The notes under the pieces are model-generated. The model did not search any database, was not told the origin of the DNA, and saw nothing but the letters and a program-made list of their open reading frames with translations. A stretch of 64,000 bases of DNA from contig NZ_FRBL01000002.1 of assembly GCF_900142605.1 (NCBI RefSeq), forward strand, positions 434,001 to 498,000. The letters are read 5' to 3'. This document shows positions 33,558 to 41,166 of this stretch, in pieces; within the stretch, counting starts at the first letter, position 1, and each line of letters starts with the position of its first letter. Origin of the DNA: Chitinophaga jiangningensis. Lineage in GTDB: Bacteria > Bacteroidota > Bacteroidia > Chitinophagales > Chitinophagaceae. The position numbers and the translations under genes were made by a program.

Positions 33558-35105
33558 ATGGAAAAGCATATTCAAACCGATTCGGGCATTAACATTGCAC
33601 CTGTATACACCCAGGAAGTGCCCATGCATGAACTGCCAGGGGAGTTTCCTTTTACCAGGGGCATACATGCCACCATGTATCGCGATAAACTCTGGACCAT
33701 GCGCCAATACGCTGGTTTCAGCACGGCAGAAGCATCCAATGAACGTTACCATTACCTGCTTAGTCAGGGTGTAATGGGGCTCAGCGTGGCCTTTGACCTA
33801 CCCACCCAGATCGGGTACGACTCCGACCATGCCATGTCCGAAGGGGAAGTAGGAAAAGTAGGTGTGGCCATTGATTCGCTGGAAGATATGGAGCGGTTGT
33901 TTAAAGGCATAGAGCTGGAAAAAATTTCCACTTCCATGACCATCAACGCTACCGGCTTTATCCTGCTGGCACTCTACATTGCACTCGCTAAAAAACAGGG
34001 TGCCGATCTGAAAAAGATTTCCGGCACCATCCAGAATGATATTCTAAAAGAATACGCAGCCAGAGGCACTTTCATTTACCCGCCAAAGCCCTCTATGCGT
34101 ATCATCACAGATATATTTGATTATTGCAGTCGCGAAGTACCTAAGTGGAATACCATTTCCATTTCCGGTTATCACATCCGCGAGGCCGGCGCTAATGCGG
34201 TACAGGAGTTGGCTTTCACCCTGTCTAACGGGAAGGCCTATCTGAAAGCGGCACTCGACAAAGGCCTCGATATCAATGTATTTGCCAAGCGACTCTCCTT
34301 CTTCTTCAACGCGCATAACCACCTGTTTGAAGAAGTGGCGAAGTTCCGCGCGGCCAGGCGTATGTGGGCACAGATCACCACTGAGCTGGGCGCCACTGAT
34401 CCTAAGGCACAGATGCTGCGTTTCCACACACAAACCGGTGGCAGCACGCTCACCGCACAGCAGCCGCTCAACAACATTGTACGCGTAGCTATTCAAACGA
34501 TGGCAGCCACCATGGGCGGTACGCAGTCGCTCCACACTAACGGTTACGACGAAGCACTTTCCCTGCCTACAGAAGAAGCGGCACGCATTGCGCTGCGTAC
34601 CCAACAGATTGTGGGATATGAAAGCGGCATTCCTGACACCGTAGATCCTCTGGCAGGTTCGTTCTATGTAGAAGCACTCACTAACGAGGTGGAAAGCAAA
34701 GCCTGGGAACTGATTCAGAAAATAGATGCCATGGGCGGCGCTGTGAGCGCCATTGAGCAAGGATTTGTGCAGGATGAGATTGCAAAAAGTGCTTACCGCT
34801 ACCAGAAAGAAATTGAAAGCAACGAGAAAATAATCGTGGGCGTGAATAAATTCACCTCCACGGATAATAATCCACCGGAAGTTTTCCGGATAGACGACAG
34901 TATACGCAGGGTACAATCGGAGCGACTGGCAGACCTCCGCAGCCGCAGAAACAATGAGGCTGTAAATGTACTGCTGGCACGCATCCGCGCGGCAGCACAT
35001 ACTACCGAAAACTTAATGCCTATCGTAGTGGAAGCAGTGGAAAACCTGGCTACCCTCGGCGAAATTGCCGATGCCCTCCGGGCCGAATGGGGAGAATATC
35101 ATTAA
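33558..35105 (+). CDS. Acyl-CoA mutase (methylmalonyl-CoA mutase type) large subunit without B12 domain
   Basis: This 515-residue TIM-barrel protein is an adenosylcobalamin-dependent acyl-CoA mutase catalytic subunit. The substrate-channel region shows ATMYRDKLWTMRQYAGFSTAEASN (about 38-61), keeping the Tyr of RQYAGF typical of methylmalonyl-CoA mutases. LPTQIGYDSDH and ISGYHIREAGANAVQEL follow. It lacks the C-terminal DxHxxG cobalamin-binding domain, so a separate small subunit must supply B12. No such gene is adjacent; a methyltransferase follows. Methylmalonyl-CoA or a hydroxyisobutyryl-type substrate is possible. Confidence 0.87.
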   Translation: MEKHIQTDSGINIAPVYTQEVPMHELPGEFPFTRGIHATMYRDKLWTMRQYAGFSTAEASNERYHYLLSQGVMGLSVAFDLPTQIGYDSDHAMSEGEVGKVGVAIDSLEDMERLFKGIELEKISTSMTINATGFILLALYIALAKKQGADLKKISGTIQNDILKEYAARGTFIYPPKPSMRIITDIFDYCSREVPKWNTISISGYHIREAGANAVQELAFTLSNGKAYLKAALDKGLDINVFAKRLSFFFNAHNHLFEEVAKFRAARRMWAQITTELGATDPKAQMLRFHTQTGGSTLTAQQPLNNIVRVAIQTMAATMGGTQSLHTNGYDEALSLPTEEAARIALRTQQIVGYESGIPDTVDPLAGSFYVEALTNEVESKAWELIQKIDAMGGAVSAIEQGFVQDEIAKSAYRYQKEIESNEKIIVGVNKFTSTDNNPPEVFRIDDSIRRVQSERLADLRSRRNNEAVNVLLARIRAAAHTTENLMPIVVEAVENLATLGEIADALRAEWGEYH

Positions 35106-35124
35106 GGAAAAAAATATTTAATAT

Positions 35125-35132
35125 TAAATTTG
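35125..35132 (+). promoter_or_regulatory. Bacteroidota -7 promoter box (TAAATTTG)
   Basis: The octamer matches TAnnTTTG, followed by CGAC, and lies 22 nt before the TTG start of the methyltransferase gene. Confidence 0.5.
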
Positions 35133-35154
35133 CGACACAAAATAACTGCATAAC

Positions 35155-36042
35155 TTGATTTACCGTAATACTTGTCCGCTTTGTGGTTCTTCTCAGATTC
35201 ATGAAGTATTAACTGCAAAAGACTACACTGTATCTAAAGAAACCTTTGGTATCTGGCACTGCGGCACCTGTACCGGCCGCTTTACCCAGAATGTACCTGA
35301 CGGCGCCAATATTGGCCGCTATTATCAGTCGCAGGAATACATCTCCCATTCTGAAACTAAAGAAGGATTAATCAATCGTTTATACCACAGCGTTCGTAAA
35401 ATCACCCTGCGCTCCAAACAAAACTGGGTACGTAATGCCACCGGCATGAAAACAGGTTCGGTACTGGATATCGGCAGCGGCACCGGTGCATTCCTGCATT
35501 ACATGAAAACCGGCGGCTGGACGGTAACGGGCCTGGAACCGGATGAAACTGCGCGTCATAATGCGAAACAGCTGTACCAAATTGAAGCACTGCCGGTTGA
35601 TCAGCTGTTCCATTTACCCCATAAACAATATGATGCCATTACCATGTGGCATGTAATGGAGCATGTACATGAACTCCATGCTTACATCAAACAAATACGT
35701 CAGCTGGTGAAGCCGGAAGGAGCCATCCTGATTGCAGTGCCTAACTACACTTCGCTGGATGCTGATTTCTACAAACAATACTGGGCAGCCTACGATGTGC
35801 CACGTCACTTATATCACTTCTCTCCCACTTCCATGGAGCAGCTGCTGGCGTACCATGGTATTAAAGTAGTGAAGAAACATCCGATGGTGTTTGACGGCTT
35901 TTATGTGAGCCTGCTGAGTGAGAAGTATAAAACCGGGAAGAGTAGGTTGTTGCAAGGTTTCATTCATGGATTAAGGAGTTATCGGAGGGGATTGAAGCAG
36001 GTGGACAGGTGTAGTTCGATTGTGTATGAGTGTAGGTTATAA
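35155..36042 (+). CDS. Class I SAM-dependent methyltransferase with N-terminal zinc-finger-like cysteines
   Basis: This 295-residue protein opens with two CxxC pairs (CPLCGSSQ and CGTC, residues 8-41), a probable zinc knuckle. The methyltransferase core has SVLDIGSGTGAFLHYMK near residue 100-116 and WHVMEHVHELHAYIKQIRQLVKPEG near 160-185. The start codon is TTG at 35155; no ATG fits the conserved N-terminus. Proteins of this arrangement occur in polysaccharide and natural-product clusters, but the neighbours here give no such clue. It follows the mutase by 49 nt and has its own -7 box. Confidence 0.82.
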   Translation: MIYRNTCPLCGSSQIHEVLTAKDYTVSKETFGIWHCGTCTGRFTQNVPDGANIGRYYQSQEYISHSETKEGLINRLYHSVRKITLRSKQNWVRNATGMKTGSVLDIGSGTGAFLHYMKTGGWTVTGLEPDETARHNAKQLYQIEALPVDQLFHLPHKQYDAITMWHVMEHVHELHAYIKQIRQLVKPEGAILIAVPNYTSLDADFYKQYWAAYDVPRHLYHFSPTSMEQLLAYHGIKVVKKHPMVFDGFYVSLLSEKYKTGKSRLLQGFIHGLRSYRRGLKQVDRCSSIVYECRL

Positions 36043-36044
36043 GC

Positions 36045-36116
36045 TTTTTTTAAGCAGGACCGAAGGTCCTGCTTAAAAAAAGAGAGGTTCCCCCGGCGGG
36101 GGAACCTCTCTTTTTT
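36045..36116. repeat. Overlapping twin-hairpin element, also a bidirectional terminator
   Basis: Hairpin 1 (36045-36081) has 17 perfect bp and a GAA loop. Hairpin 2 (36076-36116) has 19 bp and a GGC loop. The A6 tract at 36076-36081 is shared. Long T/A tracts flank the stems in both directions, so the element should terminate both convergent genes. Confidence 0.88.
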
Positions 36117-36129
36117 ACATTATAAATGA

Positions 36130-38301
36130 TCAATTCACCAATTTCATCTCCTCCACCAGTCGCGTGCAACCCGCAAACTTATCCACGATGAACAGCACAT
36201 ACCTGATATCTACCATGATATTCCTACAGATAGAAGGATCATAGTTAATATCGCTCATGGTACCTTCCCAGGTACGGTCAAAGTTTAACCCGATCAGCTG
36301 ACCATAAGCATTCAGGGCAGGACTACCGGAGTTACCACCGGTGGTGTGATTAGAGGCGATAAAGCATACCGGCATACGACCGTTTACACCATACTTGCCG
36401 TAGTCTTTTTTCTTATAGAGTTCTATCAGTTTTGCCGGTACATCAAATTCATAATCACCCGGAATATATTTTTCCATTACGCCATCCAGCCAGGTATAGT
36501 AGTCGTATTCCACTGCATCCTTAGGGCTGTAACCATCTACTTTACCATAGGTAACGCGGAGGGTACTGTTGGCATCCGGATAGAAATTTTTCTTTCCTTC
36601 AAATACATCCATCTGGGCTTTCATGTACGTGCGCTGACGTTTGTTGATATCCAGCTGCAGCGCATTGAGAGTAGGCGCTACCTGGTTAGCGAAGCCTTCG
36701 CGGAGGAAGATGGCCAGTTGCACGGCAGGGTCGTTGACCGCCTGCTGCATCATTTGCTCAAATGGTAACTGCGCCAGCGCATTTACTTTATCGAAGCTGG
36801 TGAATGCGGAGGTAGCATATACGTAGTCCGCCAGTTTGCGGCTGTCGCCATTATACTTTTTCCAGGAGGCGTTGAATTTTGCGTCGCGGAATTTTTCCGG
36901 TACTTTGTTAACGTAGATATCCATCAGGCTGATGAATACATCTTTATCCACCCCGGCATTGAAGTTGGCGTAAAATGCTTTGATAGTATTCTGGAAGTCG
37001 GTGCGGGCTTTCGCATAGCCGTCCGCGTTACCTTTTTGCTTTTCAGCATTGTCGGTATACTCCAGAAATTTATCGATGGCGGAATAGATTTCAGCGTTTT
37101 TGGTAAGCTCACTGTAATAATCGCGGGCCTGTGCATATGGATTGATCTGCACGTAAAGGGCATTCAGCGTATCCAGCACGCCGGCATATTGTTGTTTCAG
37201 TGCAGGGTTAGCATTCAGCAGCCTGTTATATTCCACTTCATAGCGCTGTTTTTTACCAATGCCATCGGTTTTTTTGATACCCAACATTTCGCCCTGCCAT
37301 TTTTTCCAGTAGTTGGCGGTAGAAGCGAATTTGGCTGCATATTGAATTTTGATCTGCTCATTTTTACGCATGTAGCCATCAATAATTTTGAGGGCGGCAT
37401 CGCGCATTTCCACTTTTGCGAAATCCAGGACCTCTACGGTCTGTTTTACCGCCTCGGAAGGGAGATACTCCATTGTGCGGCCAGGAAAGCCCATTACCAT
37501 GGTAAAATCGTCTTTTTTGACGCCTTTCATGGAGATTGGCAGAAAGTATTTAGGTTTTAACGGCACATTGTCTTTGGAATATTCCGCCGGCTTACCATCT
37601 TTCCCGGCATAGATGCGGAACATGCTGAAATCGCCCGTATGACGCGGCCATACCCAGTTGTCGGTATCTGAACCGAATTTACCGATGGAAGATGGCGGGG
37701 TACCTACCAAACGTACATCCTTATAGGTTTCGGTGACAAACAGGTAGTATTTATTGCCTTCGAAGAAAGGTTTAATCATTACATCCTGCCAGGATTCGCG
37801 CTTGGCGGACTTTTTAATTTCCGCCAGCTTTTGGTCGATTACTGATTGCCTTTCTGTTTCGGACATCGCTTTGGTAACACCTGCGGTTGCCTCTTTGGTA
37901 ATATCATCTATCCGAACGATGAAAGTAGCGGTGAGACCTGCATTGGGCAGTTCCTCCGCAAAGGTTTTGGCCCAGAAGCCATTTTCGAGATAGTTATTTT
38001 CCAGTGAAGAATGCTTCTGGATGGAGCCATAGCCACAATGGTGGTTGGTCAGTATCAGTCCCTGGGAAGATATTACCTCCGCTGTGCAAAAACCACCGAA
38101 ACTTACAATAGCATCTTTGAGACTGCCTTTATTGATATTATAGATATCTGAGGCGTTGATTTTCATACCCATACCCTTCATCTCCTTCTCGTTGAGATTA
38201 GAGAGCAACTGCGGTAACCACATTCCCTCAGTAGCATAAACGTGCTGCGACAGTACGATCAGTACCAGCAACAGGCTCGACTTCACCGATTTTAACAACA
38301 T
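36130..38301 (-). CDS. S46 family dipeptidyl-peptidase, DPP11-like
   Basis: This 723-residue periplasmic enzyme has a signal peptide (cleavage near VYA) and removes N-terminal dipeptides. The catalytic triad is visible as His88 in LTNHHCGYG, Asp224 in HTGDFS and Ser658 in GGNSGSP. Eighteen residues beyond the Ser is Arg676 (NFDRTWEG), the position that in characterised P. gingivalis enzymes is Arg in DPP11 (Asp/Glu preference) and Gly in DPP7. DPP11-like acidic P1 specificity is therefore predicted. It is preceded by a LytS-type kinase gene on the other strand. Confidence 0.88.
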   Translation of the reverse strand: MLLKSVKSSLLLVLIVLSQHVYATEGMWLPQLLSNLNEKEMKGMGMKINASDIYNINKGSLKDAIVSFGGFCTAEVISSQGLILTNHHCGYGSIQKHSSLENNYLENGFWAKTFAEELPNAGLTATFIVRIDDITKEATAGVTKAMSETERQSVIDQKLAEIKKSAKRESWQDVMIKPFFEGNKYYLFVTETYKDVRLVGTPPSSIGKFGSDTDNWVWPRHTGDFSMFRIYAGKDGKPAEYSKDNVPLKPKYFLPISMKGVKKDDFTMVMGFPGRTMEYLPSEAVKQTVEVLDFAKVEMRDAALKIIDGYMRKNEQIKIQYAAKFASTANYWKKWQGEMLGIKKTDGIGKKQRYEVEYNRLLNANPALKQQYAGVLDTLNALYVQINPYAQARDYYSELTKNAEIYSAIDKFLEYTDNAEKQKGNADGYAKARTDFQNTIKAFYANFNAGVDKDVFISLMDIYVNKVPEKFRDAKFNASWKKYNGDSRKLADYVYATSAFTSFDKVNALAQLPFEQMMQQAVNDPAVQLAIFLREGFANQVAPTLNALQLDINKRQRTYMKAQMDVFEGKKNFYPDANSTLRVTYGKVDGYSPKDAVEYDYYTWLDGVMEKYIPGDYEFDVPAKLIELYKKKDYGKYGVNGRMPVCFIASNHTTGGNSGSPALNAYGQLIGLNFDRTWEGTMSDINYDPSICRNIMVDIRYVLFIVDKFAGCTRLVEEMKLVN

Positions 38302-38432
38302 ATCTGATATTCTTTTAATAAAGCTGGCAATTTACATCATTCATCGACATAATCCCCCGGTTTGAAGAGTTATTGACAGATAATTGGCCAGATTGAGCCA
38401 AATTTCAGTAGCGTATTTAAATTCTGTCGTGC

Positions 38433-39545
38433 ATGATCCGCTTAAAATCTTCTGTCGTTCTCTCTCACCTGACCGGGTGGCTGATCCTGGTGTGCCTGTC
38501 GCTGTTTTTCATCAGCGGGCAGTCAGACGATGATCGCGCCTGGACAGTGCTTTGCTCTCCGGAGTTTTTTATTTTCATCTTCACCTATTCCTCCCTGTTT
38601 TACTTTCATACGAATTTCCTGTTTCCACAATTATTTTTCCGGAAGCATCACCTGCTGTACTTTTTTTCGCTGCTGTTACTGCTGCTGATGGTGAACCTGA
38701 TGCAGCCGTTTGATCACCTGTTCCGGCGCTTTACGGGCCCGCATATGCGCATGCCTATACCCCCCGGGCCGCCGCCCATGCCGCATCTGCCCATGCACCT
38801 GCATATGGACTATTTCAGCCTGTTTCTGTTTATGCTCACCATTGCGTTGAGTGTAGCCATTGAAACTACACACCGGTGGCGGCAAACAGAAAAACGTGCC
38901 TTGTATGCCGAAACCCGGAAAACGCAGGCCGAGCTTTCGTTCCTGAAAGCGCAGATCAACCCGCATTTCCTGTTTAACACGTTAAATAATATTTATTCCC
39001 TGGCTATTACCCATAGTGAATATGCCGGACCAAGCATTATGAAGCTCTCTAACATGCTGCGGTATGTTACGGAAGAAAACAAAAACTATGTACTGCTCCA
39101 GGGCGAAATTGCCTGCCTGCACGATTACATCGACCTGCAGCGGCTGCGCCTGAGTAAACAAACGTCCGTTGGCTTCGTCGTTTCGGGGGAAGCCAGCTTT
39201 AAGTGTATTGCGCCACTGGTGTTGTTGCCGTTTATCGAGAATGCATTTAAATATGGCATCAGCAATCATGAATCCAGTGCGATCAATATCTCCTTAAATA
39301 TTGAAGAGGATGCCGTGCACTTTGACTGCACCAACAGGATCTTCCGCATGGGCCAACCGGAAAACCGCATGGGTATTGGCATTTCCAATACCATTCAGCG
39401 ACTCGATCATCTCTATCCGGAAAGATATTCACTCATCACCGAAGAAGTGGACGGATACTACCATGTTTCATTAAAACTGCAGGGATTGTATGGGGATAAA
39501 ATTCGTAGCGATCGTGGAAACCGATCAACAGGGGAACTGTATTGA
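38433..39545 (+). CDS. LytS/His_kinase-type membrane sensor histidine kinase
   Basis: This 370-residue protein has four predicted membrane segments in the first roughly 150 residues, then a linker helix with the phosphoacceptor block FLKAQINPHFLFNTLNN (about 171-187). An HATPase-like domain follows (PLVLLPFIENAFKYGISNHE and GIGISNTIQRLDHLYPERY). This is the LytS/YehU type, which normally pairs with a LytTR response regulator encoded next to it. None follows here. The last 17 residues (GLYGDKIRSDRGNRSTGELY) look like added sequence after the usual end. See the finding on the short reading frame at 39490. Confidence 0.82.
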   Translation: MIRLKSSVVLSHLTGWLILVCLSLFFISGQSDDDRAWTVLCSPEFFIFIFTYSSLFYFHTNFLFPQLFFRKHHLLYFFSLLLLLLMVNLMQPFDHLFRRFTGPHMRMPIPPGPPPMPHLPMHLHMDYFSLFLFMLTIALSVAIETTHRWRQTEKRALYAETRKTQAELSFLKAQINPHFLFNTLNNIYSLAITHSEYAGPSIMKLSNMLRYVTEENKNYVLLQGEIACLHDYIDLQRLRLSKQTSVGFVVSGEASFKCIAPLVLLPFIENAFKYGISNHESSAINISLNIEEDAVHFDCTNRIFRMGQPENRMGIGISNTIQRLDHLYPERYSLITEEVDGYYHVSLKLQGLYGDKIRSDRGNRSTGELY

Positions 39546-39555
39546 CAAAGGATAA
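39490..39555 (+). pseudogene. Possible remnant of a LytTR response-regulator start
   Basis: A 21-codon frame overlaps the kinase end and reads MGIKFVAIVETDQQGNCIDKG. Its first residues resemble the start of LytTR-type regulators (M-x-K-C-I-A-V-D-D-E-P). It is short enough to be chance; the position at the kinase 3' end is the main support. Confidence 0.25.
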
Positions 39556-39694
39556 TTAAAGGGAGGCGCAGCACTCTTTGTGCTCGACAGATTTACACCC
39601 AAAATATGATAAGGGGTAAACCCTGGCTGCACCTCCCGGGAAGTTTTACCGCAAATAATTTTTGCGGGCAACGCCAGGCCTGGGGCCCGGCGTT
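39556..39694. ncRNA. Hairpin-rich intergenic segment, possible structured RNA
   Basis: An outer stem pairs 39561-39571 with 39627-39637 (10 of 11 bp). It encloses a hairpin at about 39570-39584 and another pairing 39592-39600 with 39613-39620 (8 bp, one bulged A), forming a three-way-junction-like fold. Two further hairpins follow: CCGCAAA/TTTGCGG at 39649-39667, and 39670-39694 with a CC-TGG-GG apex. No known RNA family was recognised. A terminator role for the minus-strand M57 gene is equally possible. Confidence 0.4.
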
Positions 39695-39746
39695 ACGCTT
39701 TTACCCGGAATCAATACCGGTATAAATGAGTTAAGAAGATGATACC

Positions 39747-40571
39747 TTATTGATACAGGTATTTCAGTGCAATCACGTCGTTAGCGTTGAAGGTACGGTT
39801 GCCACCATTGGAGCAGGCCAGCATCCAGGAGTTAGGATCAGGTGTGCCAGGAGTTCCCGGGATCTGAATAGCACCTACACCGGCAGCGCCTTCGTTGGTA
39901 GCAGTTCCGCCGCAGCTATAGGAACGGTCCATATAGTCGGTATGACGCATACCCAGGCAGTGACCGATTTCATGCTGAATTACAGAACCAACATACAATA
40001 CATTTGGATTGCTACCGTAAGCATACTGGTTTGTGTTCATCAGGATTTTGCTGTAAGGGTTACCTGCGTTGGTAGGGAAGCCGGAAGAACCTAAGGTGAT
40101 GTAACCACCACTTGGTCCCTGGTTGAAGCCCTGAATAGTGATGTTTGCAGAACCAGAAGTTACACGCTGGAAGGTAAGGCGCAGTCCCAGTCTGTTATAA
40201 CGGGCAATTGCCGTGTCGGTACCTGCGATAAATGCAGTTCCTAAACCAGTCACTTTAATTTTGATTACACGTGGCAATCCGGATACGAGGTTAGTAGTGC
40301 GGTACTGTTCAGTTTGTGCCACCTGTAAGGTAGGACCACTAACTTTTTCCTGCAGCTGAGCATGAGAGAGGAAGATATCGCCTTCCACAATCACACCACC
40401 GTCAGTACTGTGAACATTGTTCGTAGAAAAGCCATAGGCTTTGATTTGGGCTAACACATCTTCAGAAACTTCCTGCGGTTTAGCGTCTGTGTTTGTGTTA
40501 CTTTTTTGACAGGACACAACGGCTACAATAGCCATGAGGGCAAATAAAACACTAAGTGTTTGTTTTTTCAT
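39747..40571 (-). CDS. M57 family zinc metallopeptidase lipoprotein
   Basis: This 274-residue protein is a lipoprotein (lipobox VVSC near residue 21) with the full zinc signature HEIGHCLGMRHTD near residue 205. The HEIGH motif and GxRH second half mark the dual-action HEIGH (M57) peptidases. N-terminal residues about 30-100 may be a pro-region. It is extracytoplasmic and could process host or self proteins. Substrate is unknown. The downstream segment 39556-39694 is strongly structured. Confidence 0.87.
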   Translation of the reverse strand: MKKQTLSVLFALMAIVAVVSCQKSNTNTDAKPQEVSEDVLAQIKAYGFSTNNVHSTDGGVIVEGDIFLSHAQLQEKVSGPTLQVAQTEQYRTTNLVSGLPRVIKIKVTGLGTAFIAGTDTAIARYNRLGLRLTFQRVTSGSANITIQGFNQGPSGGYITLGSSGFPTNAGNPYSKILMNTNQYAYGSNPNVLYVGSVIQHEIGHCLGMRHTDYMDRSYSCGGTATNEGAAGVGAIQIPGTPGTPDPNSWMLACSNGGNRTFNANDVIALKYLYQ

Positions 40572-41166
40572 AGACTCAGATTTTGGGTTTTTAGAATAAA
40601 AAATATCGTCTCTCCTAGTTTTTCACATAGTATTTCCAGGATAATGCTTTAGGCATCATCTGCATTTACTCCGCGCTGCGCGCGGCTTCCGTAACCACGA
40701 TAGCATACGCTGGTAAAGGTATACTACCCTTCCCTACTGCAGCGTGATTAGCGTGTATCGTTATGAAACTAACATTGATGGTAACTCGGTGATTGCTATA
40801 GTTTAAGGTGCATACTTGTTGTAGGCAAGTAAAGGCTCTCAGTTTTTCTCATAGCAAAACTACAGCTCACGAGGAGGCTTCCATAAACGGCAGTTTTCTT
40901 AATGATTGGTGATGATTTACGAGGCCGGTATTAACCGGTATTATTCAGATTTGCTCTTCAGATTAACTTACTAATTATCGTGCGATCCAGCTCAGATTTT
41001 GTTGAAGTTTTTCATTTACAACTTACTTATTCAATATTACAACTTTCGTTTTATTTAAAAAAAACATTTTGCAAAACTCTTTAGAAAAAAATTGGACCAA
41101 ACAATTTATTGCAGTAGATTAGAAAGTCTGTTGCCATTCTAAACGCAATATTTCGCCTTGTCCCGC
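40572..41166. other. Long divergent gap between M57 and subtilase genes
   Basis: This 595-nt region holds the repeat element at 40640-40685. A palindromic ACCGGT stretch lies near 40940-40955 and AT-rich sequence runs from about 41000, probably including promoters. A near -7 box TATTTCG lies at about 41149. No coding frame or RNA gene is recognised. Confidence 0.5.
40640..40685. repeat. Bipartite hairpin repeat, diverged first hairpin
   Basis: Hairpin 1 (40640-40660) has 9 positions per arm with two non-Watson-Crick pairs and a TTA loop. Hairpin 2 (40671-40685) is the intact CCGCGC-TGC-GCGCGG. This copy is in a divergent gap, upstream of both genes. Confidence 0.75.
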
